DNA of 22,482 nucleotides from a virus. Position numbers and translations under genes: made by a program. The stretch spans positions 1 to 22,482 of IMG/VR virus record IMGVR_UViG_3300050821_001102. The stretch is one strand, 5' to 3'. Below, in pieces: positions 5,444 to 12,094 of this stretch. The notes under the pieces were generated by a model. The model was given only the letters and a program-made list of their open reading frames with translations. It was not told the origin of the DNA and ran no database searches. The stretch's first letter is position 1; every line of letters starts with the position of its first letter.

Positions 5444-5641
5444 ATGGCCCATTACCATGCGCCGGTCGATCCTGATTGCCCGGTTGTCTCTGCCTTCACG
5501 ACAGCACTGTTCGATGATCCCATGACGGAAGCCATGGGCGCGCCGACCGATGACATCATGGAAGGCTTCGAGCGCAAGCATCGTGCAGAATGCAAGCGAT
5601 GCCAGGACTACGGTGCCGCCAACATCGAGGTGGTCTACTGA
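5444..5641 (+). CDS. Small protein with C-terminal Cys pair (65 aa)
   Basis: ATG at 5444 is preceded by AAAGGA and by a partial copy of the leader motif (CCCACCA). The product MAHYHAPVDPDCPVVSAFTTALFDDPMTE... HRAECKRCQDYGAANIEVVY ends with a CxxC pair near an early Cys/His group (HYH, DC). That could form a small zinc site, although this is only inferred from residue spacing. It shares one base with the next start (TGATG). Confidence 0.65.
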   Translation: MAHYHAPVDPDCPVVSAFTTALFDDPMTEAMGAPTDDIMEGFERKHRAECKRCQDYGAANIEVVY

Positions 5642-5850
5642 TGAAAACAACCATGCATGATGTGTTCAAGCGTGCTGCTGAACGCCTGAAAGCGGAAACC
5701 GCTGCGCAGGATGCCTGGGAAGCCACGCCAGAAGGAAGGAAGTGGCGGGAGGCCCAGGACGCGCACCACCGCAGGATGGCGGAAGCGGATGCGCGGTTCG
5801 CGGCGGAACATCCGCCAGAGGATGAACCGGAACCGGACGAGGATGACTGA
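5641..5850 (+). CDS. Small charged helical protein (69 aa)
   Basis: The product is a long charged helix (MHDVFKRAAERLKAETAAQDAWEATPEGRKWREAQDAHHRRMAEADARFAAEHPP), followed by an acidic tail EDEPEPDEDD. It has coiled-coil character and a net negative end; no family is recognised. It is the last gene of the left block. The ATGACTGA octamer that joins two upstream gene pairs recurs at its stop (5843-5850), but the frame starting there reads only 14 codons into the terminator. Confidence 0.7.
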   Translation: MKTTMHDVFKRAAERLKAETAAQDAWEATPEGRKWREAQDAHHRRMAEADARFAAEHPPEDEPEPDEDD

Positions 5851-5862
5851 CTGCCAGGGGGC

Positions 5863-5888
5863 GGGGAGCAATCCTTGCCCCTTTTTTT
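5863..5888 (+). terminator. Rho-independent terminator ending the left block
   Basis: GGG-A-GCAA (5864-5871, one bulged A) pairs with TTGC-CCC (5875-5881) around a three-base loop and is followed by seven T residues (5882-5888). It works only for rightward transcription. The reverse strand lacks a T run, so it should not stop the leftward late operon. Confidence 0.85.
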
Positions 5889-5934
5889 GAGCTAACTCCA
5901 TGAAATCACGAAGGCAATAGGGGGGGAGTGTACT

Positions 5935-6186
5935 TCATTGCCGGCGACCGGCCACGATCAGCGCAATCAGGATCGGCAGGGTTTCAGCCAGCCATTCGCG
6001 GATGCCCATCCCCCATTCCTTCTCGGCGCAGTAGGGGATGAACCAGACGGTGCAGCGCAGCGTGACGATCAGCGTCTCGATGAAGGTCCCGACGATCAGG
6101 ACTGCCAGCAGGATCATCGCCCATCGGGCAGGATCGAACGGCGGTCTAGGCGACGGCGGGGGCGGGGTCGGCGGTGACGATGACAT
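5935..6186 (-). CDS. Putative holin (83 aa, two membrane segments)
   Basis: After a Pro-rich start (MSSSPPTPPPPSPRPPFDPARW) there is a hydrophobic segment at about residues 23-45 (AMILLAVLIVGTFIETLIVTL), a short loop with two Cys, and a second one at about 66-79 (AETLPILIALIVAG), then a basic end GRRQ. Small size, two segments, charged tail and position right after a putative cell-wall hydrolase fit a class II holin that would make the inner-membrane lesion for lysis. The start is uncertain: ATG at 6186 overlaps the upstream gene by 41 bases, and ATG at 6117 would remove the Pro-rich part. It is the last gene of the late operon. Confidence 0.6.
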   Translation of the reverse strand: MSSSPPTPPPPSPRPPFDPARWAMILLAVLIVGTFIETLIVTLRCTVWFIPYCAEKEWGMGIREWLAETLPILIALIVAGRRQ

Positions 6187-6541
6187 GATACGCATCGCCA
6201 TCATTGACCGGCTGACCCTTGCCGGCGCGGTAGCGGATCACCCGCTGCTGGACAGGATGCCCCAGCCACTGATCGTAGACCAGCAAGCCATCGCTATGCC
6301 GCGCGATCAGGATGGCAGCATGGGACCTGCCGTCGGTGTGGTTGCCGTAGCGGTCGTCGGCGTCGTTGAAGGTCGCAATGGCCAGACCTGCCTGCGAGGC
6401 GTCCATGGTCCTGACCTTCTGGCCACGCCGCCAGCCATTCGTGTGCGGCGCGCCGGATGCCTGTCGGACGAAGGCAACGCAATGGCCGTCGCCCACGACC
6501 TGGAAGATGAAGGCTTCGGGCCGGCTTGCCGTCCAGATCAT
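6146..6541 (-). CDS. BPSL0067-family putative cell-wall hydrolase (131 aa)
   Basis: The product contains VVGDGHCVAFVRQASGAPHT, then NGWRRGQKV, GLAIATFNDADDRYGNH, SHAAILIARH and LLVYDQW. This is the order seen in the BPSL0067 family, small papain/CHAP-like proteins often encoded by phages. C21 and H74 are the likely catalytic pair. By fold and position it is probably the phage endolysin (amidase or peptidase acting on peptidoglycan), though family members are poorly characterised. No signal peptide is seen, so export would depend on the holin. The ATG at 6541 was chosen because CCAGGA precedes it and homology begins there; an upstream extension to 6796 lacks family resemblance. Confidence 0.72.
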   Translation of the reverse strand: MIWTASRPEAFIFQVVGDGHCVAFVRQASGAPHTNGWRRGQKVRTMDASQAGLAIATFNDADDRYGNHTDGRSHAAILIARHSDGLLVYDQWLGHPVQQRVIRYRAGKGQPVNDGDAYHVIVTADPAPAVA

Positions 6542-6660
6542 GGCCGGGTCCTGGCAGGGCCTGGAGGCCGGCTTGGGCCGTCCATGGCCGTCCATGGCCG
6601 GCCAGGACCTGGAAGCCCTGGAGCGCAGCCGGAGGCCGGCCAGGACCCCGATTCGGTCAT
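6538..6660 (-). CDS. Possible 40-aa Pro/Gly-rich peptide
   Basis: ATG at 6660 overlaps the stop of the gene upstream (ATGA, 6657-6660), and its own TGA overlaps the ATG of the hydrolase gene (ATGA, 6538-6541). The ORF therefore fills the gap exactly with the coupling used elsewhere in this operon. The peptide is MTESGSWPASGCAPGLPGPG and then a Pro/Arg-rich end, with no hydrophobic segment. A 10-bp tandem repeat (TCCATGGCCG twice, 6581-6600) lies inside. It may be a real coupled leader or a chance reading of GC-rich DNA. Confidence 0.35.
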   Translation of the reverse strand: MTESGSWPASGCAPGLPGPGRPWTAMDGPSRPPGPARTRP

Positions 6661-6881
6661 GCTGCGTCGTCCCGCTCCAGGCTTTCCCGCAGGATGGCTT
6701 CCTGGACCAGCCGCAGGCGGGCCCGAGCGATCCGTCTGGTCTGCCAGATCGCCTCGACCCTGGTGCGGTCGTTCCTGGCCACGCCTGCCTGATCAACGGC
6801 TGCCAGCAGGTCCAGCAGGTCTGACCGCTGCATGGCCGGCAGGCTATGCCACCAGCCGGGGACCTGACCCATCCGGCTCAT
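6657..6881 (-). CDS. Small helical protein in lysis region (74 aa)
   Basis: ATG at 6881 follows AAGGA at good spacing; longer upstream readings overlap the better-supported gene at 6895-7074. The product MSRMGQVPGWWHSLPAMQRSDLLDLLAAVDQAGVARNDRTRVEAIWQTRRIARARLRLVQEAILRESLERDDAA is helical and basic in the middle, with no membrane segment. It lies between the fibre genes and the hydrolase. No family is recognised. The Rz-like spanin role was considered, but the needed N-terminal anchor is missing. Confidence 0.55.
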   Translation of the reverse strand: MSRMGQVPGWWHSLPAMQRSDLLDLLAAVDQAGVARNDRTRVEAIWQTRRIARARLRLVQEAILRESLERDDAA

Positions 6882-6894
6882 GCCCGAGCTTCCT

Positions 6895-7074
6895 TCATAG
6901 GTTGACCGACTCCGGCGCGGGGTCAGGTTCATTCCCCTCCCGCAGCCACGCCAGATAGTCCCGATAGTCGCTGTTCGCCGGATCGAAGGGGATGAATGCG
7001 CCGTCGGCAATGCGTTGGACAATCTGCTGCGTCATGCCGGGAAGCGGTGCAACGAGTTGGTAAGGTTGTGCCAT
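6895..7074 (-). CDS. Small tail-fibre-linked protein (59 aa)
   Basis: ATG at 7074 is preceded on its strand by AGGGGA. The product MAQPYQLVAPLPGMTQQIVQRIADGAFIPFDPANSDYRDYLAWLREGNEPDPAPE has the 'F-I-P-F/T-D-P-A-N-S-D-Y...Y-L-A-W-L...G-N-P-D-P' motif common to small proteins or domain ends encoded next to phage tail fibres. These usually have no experimental function; a fibre-folding or capping role is inferred from position. It is short enough to be missed by a 60-codon cutoff. Confidence 0.75.
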   Translation of the reverse strand: MAQPYQLVAPLPGMTQQIVQRIADGAFIPFDPANSDYRDYLAWLREGNEPDPAPESVNL

Positions 7075-7084
7075 GCTGTTCCCC

Positions 7085-8359
7085 TCAAAGATCAGCGGAT
7101 GCGGTGTAGCTGCCCTGGAGCACCCAATTCACCCCCGCTCCGATGTTGCTTGTTGCCACGTTCAGCGTGCTTAGACTAACTGAAGTGACAGTCGATGACC
7201 CGCAGTTTGTCTGCACTGTGTATGTCGGGGTGACAGTTGGACTGGCGCGCATGGTAACTGGCAAATTGGAAGGCTGGGCAAAGGTGATGCCGCCCACCGT
7301 GGCATAGCTCGCATTGTAGAAGTTCCCCACGTAGAAAAACCGCTGACAGTTGCTGAGATCATAGCGAGGGTCCGGCTTTTCCAGCGGCGTTAATACGGAG
7401 CCGATCTCAACCTGCACACCCCAGATATTGATGGTGCCGGATTGCACGCCGATACCAGCCGCCGCAGCGACGTTCGCGCCGGCTGACAGCCAGAACTTCA
7501 AGACGGTGTAAGAGTAATCCGTGCCGAGCGTCTTGCCAGCAAGCGATGGCACAGTGAATTGCACGCTATACCGCGTCCACGTTGGGGACAGCACGACGAC
7601 TTTTGGTGCCGTATCAGTGACCAGTGAGCCGCCAGTGCCAAGTGCTTGTCCTATGGCGAGACCGATTGACAAAGCGGTGCCGGCATTGGCCCAAAAACTC
7701 ACGGTCACTGTTTTATTGGCAAGTCGCCGTGCGCCTTCTATCCGCTGGAATATCTGACAGAAGTTCGCCGCCCCGCTTCCTCCGGTGATGCTATTTGAAA
7801 GGAACTGCGTTGCTGCTTCATCACCGATTGCCGCGCGGCTGGCATCGGTATGTGCAACCATTGACGTTGTAAGCGCATCACCAGCGCCGCCGATCAGCCC
7901 TGCCCAACGATCGGTAAAATAAACTCCTATCGATGTTATCGCGGTTGGTCCTGGCCCCCGCTGCGCCACATTAAACATGCTATTGTGAATGAGATTGCGG
8001 CCCACACCGTTCAGCGCCGGCGCTACCGCTGCCTGCACGAATGCTGACGTTGCAATCGACGTGTCATTGTCTCCAGATGCCGGGGTCGGTGCCTTTGGAT
8101 CACCCGTGAAGGTCGGCGAATTAACTGGCGCTTTCGCGTCAGAGTATTGCTTTGTCACAGCACCGAGCGGGTTCGTAGGGTCGCCTGCCAGGATCATCGG
8201 GCCGGTCATGGTTCCGCCGGATGTCGGCAAGTATGGCGCGGTTGCAACGGTTGCTTGTAGCGCAGTGATCTCATCGTGCGCGGCTTGGAAGTTATCGCGC
8301 ACACTTTGCGTGGTCGGGTTGCCGAAGATCGGATTTGCTGGGTTGATATTGGAAGCCAT
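7085..8359 (-). CDS. Tail fibre with carbohydrate-binding-like domain (424 aa)
   Basis: The N-terminus (NPANPIFGNPTTQSVRDNFQAAHDEITALQ) is the conserved start of many phage fibre proteins and probably attaches to the baseplate. Fibre repeats follow (GGTMTGPMILAGDPTNPLGAVTKQYSD; SPTFTGDPKAPTP). From about residue 125 (GRNLIHNSMFNVAQRG ... DRWAG ... FCQIFQRIEGARRLANKTVTVSFWANAG ... WTRYSVQFTVPSLAGKT ... INIWGVQVEIGSVLTPLEKPDP ... CQRFFY) is a jelly-roll-like module seen in many fibres and thought to contact cell-surface sugars. It would bind the host receptor. RBS AAGGGA precedes the ATG at 8359. By eye the gene is richer in A/T than its neighbours. Confidence 0.85.
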   Translation of the reverse strand: MASNINPANPIFGNPTTQSVRDNFQAAHDEITALQATVATAPYLPTSGGTMTGPMILAGDPTNPLGAVTKQYSDAKAPVNSPTFTGDPKAPTPASGDNDTSIATSAFVQAAVAPALNGVGRNLIHNSMFNVAQRGPGPTAITSIGVYFTDRWAGLIGGAGDALTTSMVAHTDASRAAIGDEAATQFLSNSITGGSGAANFCQIFQRIEGARRLANKTVTVSFWANAGTALSIGLAIGQALGTGGSLVTDTAPKVVVLSPTWTRYSVQFTVPSLAGKTLGTDYSYTVLKFWLSAGANVAAAAGIGVQSGTINIWGVQVEIGSVLTPLEKPDPRYDLSNCQRFFYVGNFYNASYATVGGITFAQPSNLPVTMRASPTVTPTYTVQTNCGSSTVTSVSLSTLNVATSNIGAGVNWVLQGSYTASADL

Positions 8360-8373
8360 CGCGGCGCGTCCCT

Positions 8374-8646
8374 TCAGATGAACTTCGCGGTGATACCGTA
8401 AGGTGTGAGCACTGCCGCGAGGTTTGCTTCGGTGTCGATCCGCGTGGTGGGATCAATGCCGCCATTGCTGCTCATATGGGCATCTTTCCACGCGAGATAG
8501 TCCACGTCGGTCGAGGGAACGAACTGATTGCGCGCGGATGAAAAGACGCGGCTTGCGTCTCCGGTGAAGTCGGCGTCAGGGCCGGTGATATGCGGACCTG
8601 TCCCGCCGACGATCCAATACCAGTCGCGCGCATTGTATCGCATCAT
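8374..8646 (-). CDS. Small conserved tail-fibre-region protein (90 aa)
   Basis: The product MMRYNARDWYWIVGGTGPHITGPDADFTGDASRVFSSARNQFVPSTDVDYLAWKDAHM ... IDTEANLAAVLTPYGI belongs to a recurrent group of small proteins found beside fibre genes. It has 'RDWYWIV', 'VFSSARN.FVP..D..Y.AW' and a closing 'EANL..VL.PYG'. Function is unknown; a role in fibre assembly is likely from context. ATG at 8646 follows AAAAGGA. A second ATG is next to it. Confidence 0.78.
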   Translation of the reverse strand: MMRYNARDWYWIVGGTGPHITGPDADFTGDASRVFSSARNQFVPSTDVDYLAWKDAHMSSNGGIDPTTRIDTEANLAAVLTPYGITAKFI

Positions 8647-8658
8647 GTTGCTTCCTTT

Positions 8659-9711
8659 TTAGAGGTATTGTCCGCCTGAGCCTTGGACGCCCACCGTGCT
8701 TCCGGGGAAGTAATTCGCGCCGCCGCCGCCGGTCTGGATCACACCATTAGCCTCGACGTCGAAGTGCGGGCCGGTTGCTGATCCGATAAAGCTGACGGTC
8801 GATGCCTGGACGATGCCTGCGGAGGCTGCCACAACGAACCCCTGGGTGAATGACAGCCCGGTGACGTTTAGCGTCGTGCCGGGGAACCATATCAGGCCGC
8901 TTGGGCCGACACTCATCGGCGCGACCGCTGTTCCGGCGAAGCTGTTGCCGGTCCCTGTCAGCGTCACCACCGATCCATTGGCGCATGAGATTTGATAAGC
9001 GCATGAGAGGAACCGGCAATTTTGCACATCGACCCACGCGGCGCTGTTCAGCGATAGGCCGTGCCCCTGGTTTTGATAGATATTATTGATGTTGCCGGTC
9101 GCGGTGAAGGTGATGCCATTGATGGAAAGCTGGCAGCGCAACACGGCGAGACAGTTCGCTGTGGTCGCGTTTAAGATGACGTTGCCCGGTTGGTTGGGAT
9201 TACCGATGATCCTAAGACCGCCTTGGGGCATCCCGAATGGTTGTCCATAAGCCACCCCCTCCCAGCCTCCGACAACCGTGTTGGCATTGTAAGTGCCATC
9301 CGCGAGTTGGATCGTGCCGTCATGACCGTCCCAGTCGAAACGATTATAAACCGCGCTGATGGCAGCCTGAAAGGTCTTCAGCGCGGTCCCTGTGGTCAGA
9401 CCGTCATTCGTGTCGCTGCCAGTCGTGGGGTTGACATAGATCGTCGTATCCTGCGTCACCAGCGCCCGGTAAATGAACAGCTTCTGGAGTGCTTGCAGGA
9501 GTTGCGTATTGTCGGTCTTGTTCAGCACCAACCCCGACTCTTCAATGACGTGCGACAATTCCTCTTGCAGCGCGTTCATAAACTCATAACGGACCACGGT
9601 CGCGGCGAAGCCGCTCGATCCTGGCGAGCCTCCAGTGAAGAATCCCGGCGTGCCTTGCGGGCGTGGTGCCGGCAGCGTGGGGGAGGCAGTCGGATCGTCA
9701 ATGCGGTGCAT
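8659..9711 (-). CDS. Tail fibre/spike with beta-helix body (350 aa)
   Basis: The first 80 residues (MHRIDDPTASPTLPAPRPQG ... GFFTGGSPG ... EFMNALQEELSHVIEESGLVLNKTDNTQLLQALQ) are the standard N-terminal attachment region of phage fibre proteins. From about residue 88 (TTIYVNPTTGSDTNDGLTTGTALKTFQAAISAVYNRFDWDG..TIQLADGTYNAN) the sequence turns into a pectate-lyase-like right-handed beta-helix, with repeated short strands through the end. Such bodies bind or sometimes cut surface polysaccharide. No catalytic residues can be named here. With the gene at 7085-8359 it gives the phage two candidate receptor-binding proteins. RBS GGAG precedes the ATG at 9711. Confidence 0.83.
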   Translation of the reverse strand: MHRIDDPTASPTLPAPRPQGTPGFFTGGSPGSSGFAATVVRYEFMNALQEELSHVIEESGLVLNKTDNTQLLQALQKLFIYRALVTQDTTIYVNPTTGSDTNDGLTTGTALKTFQAAISAVYNRFDWDGHDGTIQLADGTYNANTVVGGWEGVAYGQPFGMPQGGLRIIGNPNQPGNVILNATTANCLAVLRCQLSINGITFTATGNINNIYQNQGHGLSLNSAAWVDVQNCRFLSCAYQISCANGSVVTLTGTGNSFAGTAVAPMSVGPSGLIWFPGTTLNVTGLSFTQGFVVAASAGIVQASTVSFIGSATGPHFDVEANGVIQTGGGGANYFPGSTVGVQGSGGQYL

Positions 9712-9725
9712 TTGCGTTCACTCCG

Positions 9726-10394
9726 TTAGCTTCCTAGCCCGTCCCACACCGAGGCGTCATTGTCCCAGAGCGAACCACCGCGATCCCAGACGGCGACCGG
9801 CGTGGTGTATTGAAACATCGGGACGGTATGCGCTGGCGCATACATGCGGATCAGGCATTCGAGTTGGGCGTTGCCCCAGGCGGCGAGCGGTTCATCCGCG
9901 TGTGATAGATCAGCGCGGAAATAGGTATAGTTTTCGGTGGTCGAATACACGGTCCAGGCATAGTCCCACGCGCTATCATAGAGCGGCTGTTCGGCGCGAT
10001 TGATGTCCACGCGGAACGCGGAAAAAGTTTCGATGTTGATCGTGTAGCCATGCGCGGCGGCAAGCTCGATGAAGTAGTCCACCGACTGCCCGCCGCGCAT
10101 CGAGAACTTGGCGCAGACCGCAGCCTGCCGCTGCTGGACGGTATCAAGCGGCTCGCAGTCAGGCAGGCCCAGTGTGGCTTCCCACTCTGGCAGCATTTCC
10201 GCAGCGACGGTGCAAGGGAACGTCTCGCTGATCACCTCACCGGCCCGCGTATGCAGCCGTGCCCAGGTGGGCATAAGGGTGAGCAAGTCTTGCGCCTGCA
10301 AGGTTCCCCAGCCGCGCTGCCAGATGCGGCCACGCGGCAGAAGCCGCTGGAATTGCCAGAGGTAGTCGGTGGCAGTCGCGACAGGCGGCGGCAT
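9726..10394 (-). CDS. Mu gp48-like baseplate protein, DUF2313 (222 aa)
   Basis: The product (YLWQFQRLLPRGRIWQRGWGTLQAQDLLTLMPTWARLHTRAGEVISETFPCTVAAEMLPEWEATLGLPDCEPLDTVQQRQAAVCAKFSMRGGQSVDYFIELAAAHGY) has the hallmark 'LLP.G..W', 'FP.TA..LLPEWE..LGLPD', 'R...V.A.....G' and 'A...GY' blocks of the YmfQ/DUF2313 family (Mu gp48, comparable to P2 tail protein I). It sits at the outer baseplate next to gp47 and links wedges to fibres. The length is normal. The ATG shares one base with the upstream stop. Confidence 0.9.
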   Translation of the reverse strand: MPPPVATATDYLWQFQRLLPRGRIWQRGWGTLQAQDLLTLMPTWARLHTRAGEVISETFPCTVAAEMLPEWEATLGLPDCEPLDTVQQRQAAVCAKFSMRGGQSVDYFIELAAAHGYTINIETFSAFRVDINRAEQPLYDSAWDYAWTVYSTTENYTYFRADLSHADEPLAAWGNAQLECLIRMYAPAHTVPMFQYTTPVAVWDRGGSLWDNDASVWDGLGS

Positions 10395-11497
10395 CAGATC
10401 ACCGACAAGGTGCCCATCACCGGCAACGCACCAGCCGGCGCAGTGACCGGCGCAGCCGGAATGGTCATGTCGAAGCGATTCACTCCAGGCGTGGCACTGA
10501 TCGCGGCATAAAGCTGTGAAGGATAGATGGTGCCCGCCACCTCACCAATCGTGAGGAATGCAGCCTGAAGCGAGCCGAGTATGTCTGCCTCCATCTCCAG
10601 CGTCGAGGGGTCCAGATTGGCAATCGTGACATTGACCGGAAGCGGCACAGGCGCGGCAACGAACACCAGCGCAGTGACTGGCTGCACTGACCAGATGCGC
10701 TGTGCGACGGCAAGCTGATCGCCGCTCGCGGTCGGCCCCCTTGTCTCCTGGATGGCACAGCCGTCAGTGCCTTGGGGAAAGCCGCCATCGGCAGCGTTGG
10801 CAACGTCAAACATCGGATAGACCTGGACCTGTCCCGCGCTCGATTGTGTCCAGGCACGCGTGCATCCTGGCACTTCAGTCGCCCATTCGATGTAGTCCGA
10901 CGTGGAACCACCCTGCGGCGGCTGTGCATACTTGGCCAGCATCCTTGTCCGCAGTTGGTCCTGCGTCTCCTGGTCAGCGCCGCCGGTCAGTGGCGAGACG
11001 GTCACCCCGCCCGAGTTGATCCCTGCAACTGGATTGTCGATGGAGATGGCAACCCCGGTATCAGCATTCGTCCCAGCACCGTTCACAGCCGCGATGATGG
11101 GCACCGTCATAATCCCGGTATCATCGACCGTGCCATCAGCGGTCGTGGTGTATGGCACGCCATCCTGGCGCGTGAGTGCAGCACCGGAAGGGAGCGGAAG
11201 ACCGGCAGTGCCGGTGAATTGCGCGCTGCCAGTCGCGGGCGTGCTGTCCTTTTGATACACGCCGATCAGCGCGGCCCAGGCATACAGGTATTCATCCGTC
11301 GCGGTGAAGGGCACGGATTCACGCGCGATCCAGTCCACATACCCATAGACTGAATACGCCAGACCAGACATGACCCAGGCGAGCACACGCAAGACGGCAT
11401 TGCGCAGCAGACCATCAAGCCCAGGCACGCCGGATGTGGTGATGTCCTGGATTGCCTGATTGCGCAGCGCAGTCAGCGTCGGTCGTGCGAATGGCAT
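10394..11497 (-). CDS. Baseplate J-like protein, Mu gp47 family (367 aa)
   Basis: A baseplate wedge protein. The N-terminus (RPTLTALRNQAIQDITTSGVPGLDGLLRNAVLRVLAWVMSGLAYSVYGYVDWIARESVPFTATDEYLYAWAALIGV) is the classic start of baseplate J/gp47 proteins. The middle has the 'LP.G..LTRQDG..Y.T.AD' and 'GG.D.E....LR.RML......P.GGST.DYI.WA..VPG..RAWT' blocks. A full-length C-terminus follows. ATG at 11497 directly follows the TGA of gp46, with AGGGG upstream. Confidence 0.95.
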   Translation of the reverse strand: MPFARPTLTALRNQAIQDITTSGVPGLDGLLRNAVLRVLAWVMSGLAYSVYGYVDWIARESVPFTATDEYLYAWAALIGVYQKDSTPATGSAQFTGTAGLPLPSGAALTRQDGVPYTTTADGTVDDTGIMTVPIIAAVNGAGTNADTGVAISIDNPVAGINSGGVTVSPLTGGADQETQDQLRTRMLAKYAQPPQGGSTSDYIEWATEVPGCTRAWTQSSAGQVQVYPMFDVANAADGGFPQGTDGCAIQETRGPTASGDQLAVAQRIWSVQPVTALVFVAAPVPLPVNVTIANLDPSTLEMEADILGSLQAAFLTIGEVAGTIYPSQLYAAISATPGVNRFDMTIPAAPVTAPAGALPVMGTLSVI

Positions 11498-12094
11498 TCA
11501 GGTCACCCCTACACGTCGCAGTGTGATGGCTGTTGGCGGCGGCACTTGCATGGGCGATGCCAGCACCGCCAAGCCCTGCCATGCCCAGGCGAAGCGAAAG
11601 CGTGTCATGCTGCCATCCGGCTTGACGATGGCGATGCCGATCCCGAGTGCGGTTGATCCTGCTGCGTTGCCGAGCCAGGAGGTGTTGACGATGACCTGCT
11701 TTGCGATGCCGTCAGTTACCAGCCACTGCAAGGCATCTTGGGCATAGCGTTGTGCAAGGCCCAGCGTGTCACGCGTCTTCTTCGCGCGTTCCAGTTGCCA
11801 GAGGTTCGACCCCAGCGGCGCGTCGTTGTAAGGATCAGCCCACCAGCCGCGCCGGTCTGACGTTCCATCCGTTGGCACGAAGTCAGGCGTTGCCTGCTTG
11901 TCAGTGAACAGGGAGACGAGACACGCTGTCTCCAGGTCCTGGCCGGTCTGCAAGTCACCCTGCGCCAGTTGCCAGTCGCCTTCGGCGTTGACGTTATCCC
12001 ATGCAATGAAGACATCGCCTGTGCAATTGGCAGGCGGCGGCAGCATGCCGTCCGAGATCACCGGCAGGCCGATGTCTTCAATCCAGCCGGTCAT
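11498..12094 (-). CDS. Mu gp46-like baseplate protein (198 aa)
   Basis: The product has the gp46 family blocks: an N-terminal '[62 protein letters not shown]' and then '[41 protein letters not shown]'. In Mu-like tails it is part of the baseplate wedge, comparable to T4 gp25/P2 gpW in position. The ATG at 12094 was chosen over 12109 because it overlaps the upstream stop by ATGA (12091-12094). Confidence 0.93.
   Translation of the reverse strand: MTGWIEDIGLPVISDGMLPPPANCTGDVFIAWDNVNAEGDWQLAQGDLQTGQDLETACLVSLFTDKQATPDFVPTDGTSDRRGWWADPYNDAPLGSNLWQLERAKKTRDTLGLAQRYAQDALQWLVTDGIAKQVIVNTSWLGNAAGSTALGIGIAIVKPDGSMTRFRFAWAWQGLAVLASPMQVPPPTAITLRRVGVT

Noticed and set aside
6538-6660. Rz1-like spanin lipoprotein
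   Set aside because: It is Pro-rich and has an ASGC sequence, but no hydrophobic signal segment precedes the Cys.
6038-6958. Long open frame on the + strand (306 codons)
   Set aside because: It lies opposite well-supported late genes (holin-like, BPSL0067-like, fibre-linked) and has Gly/Pro/Arg-rich composition typical of antisense reading in GC-rich DNA.
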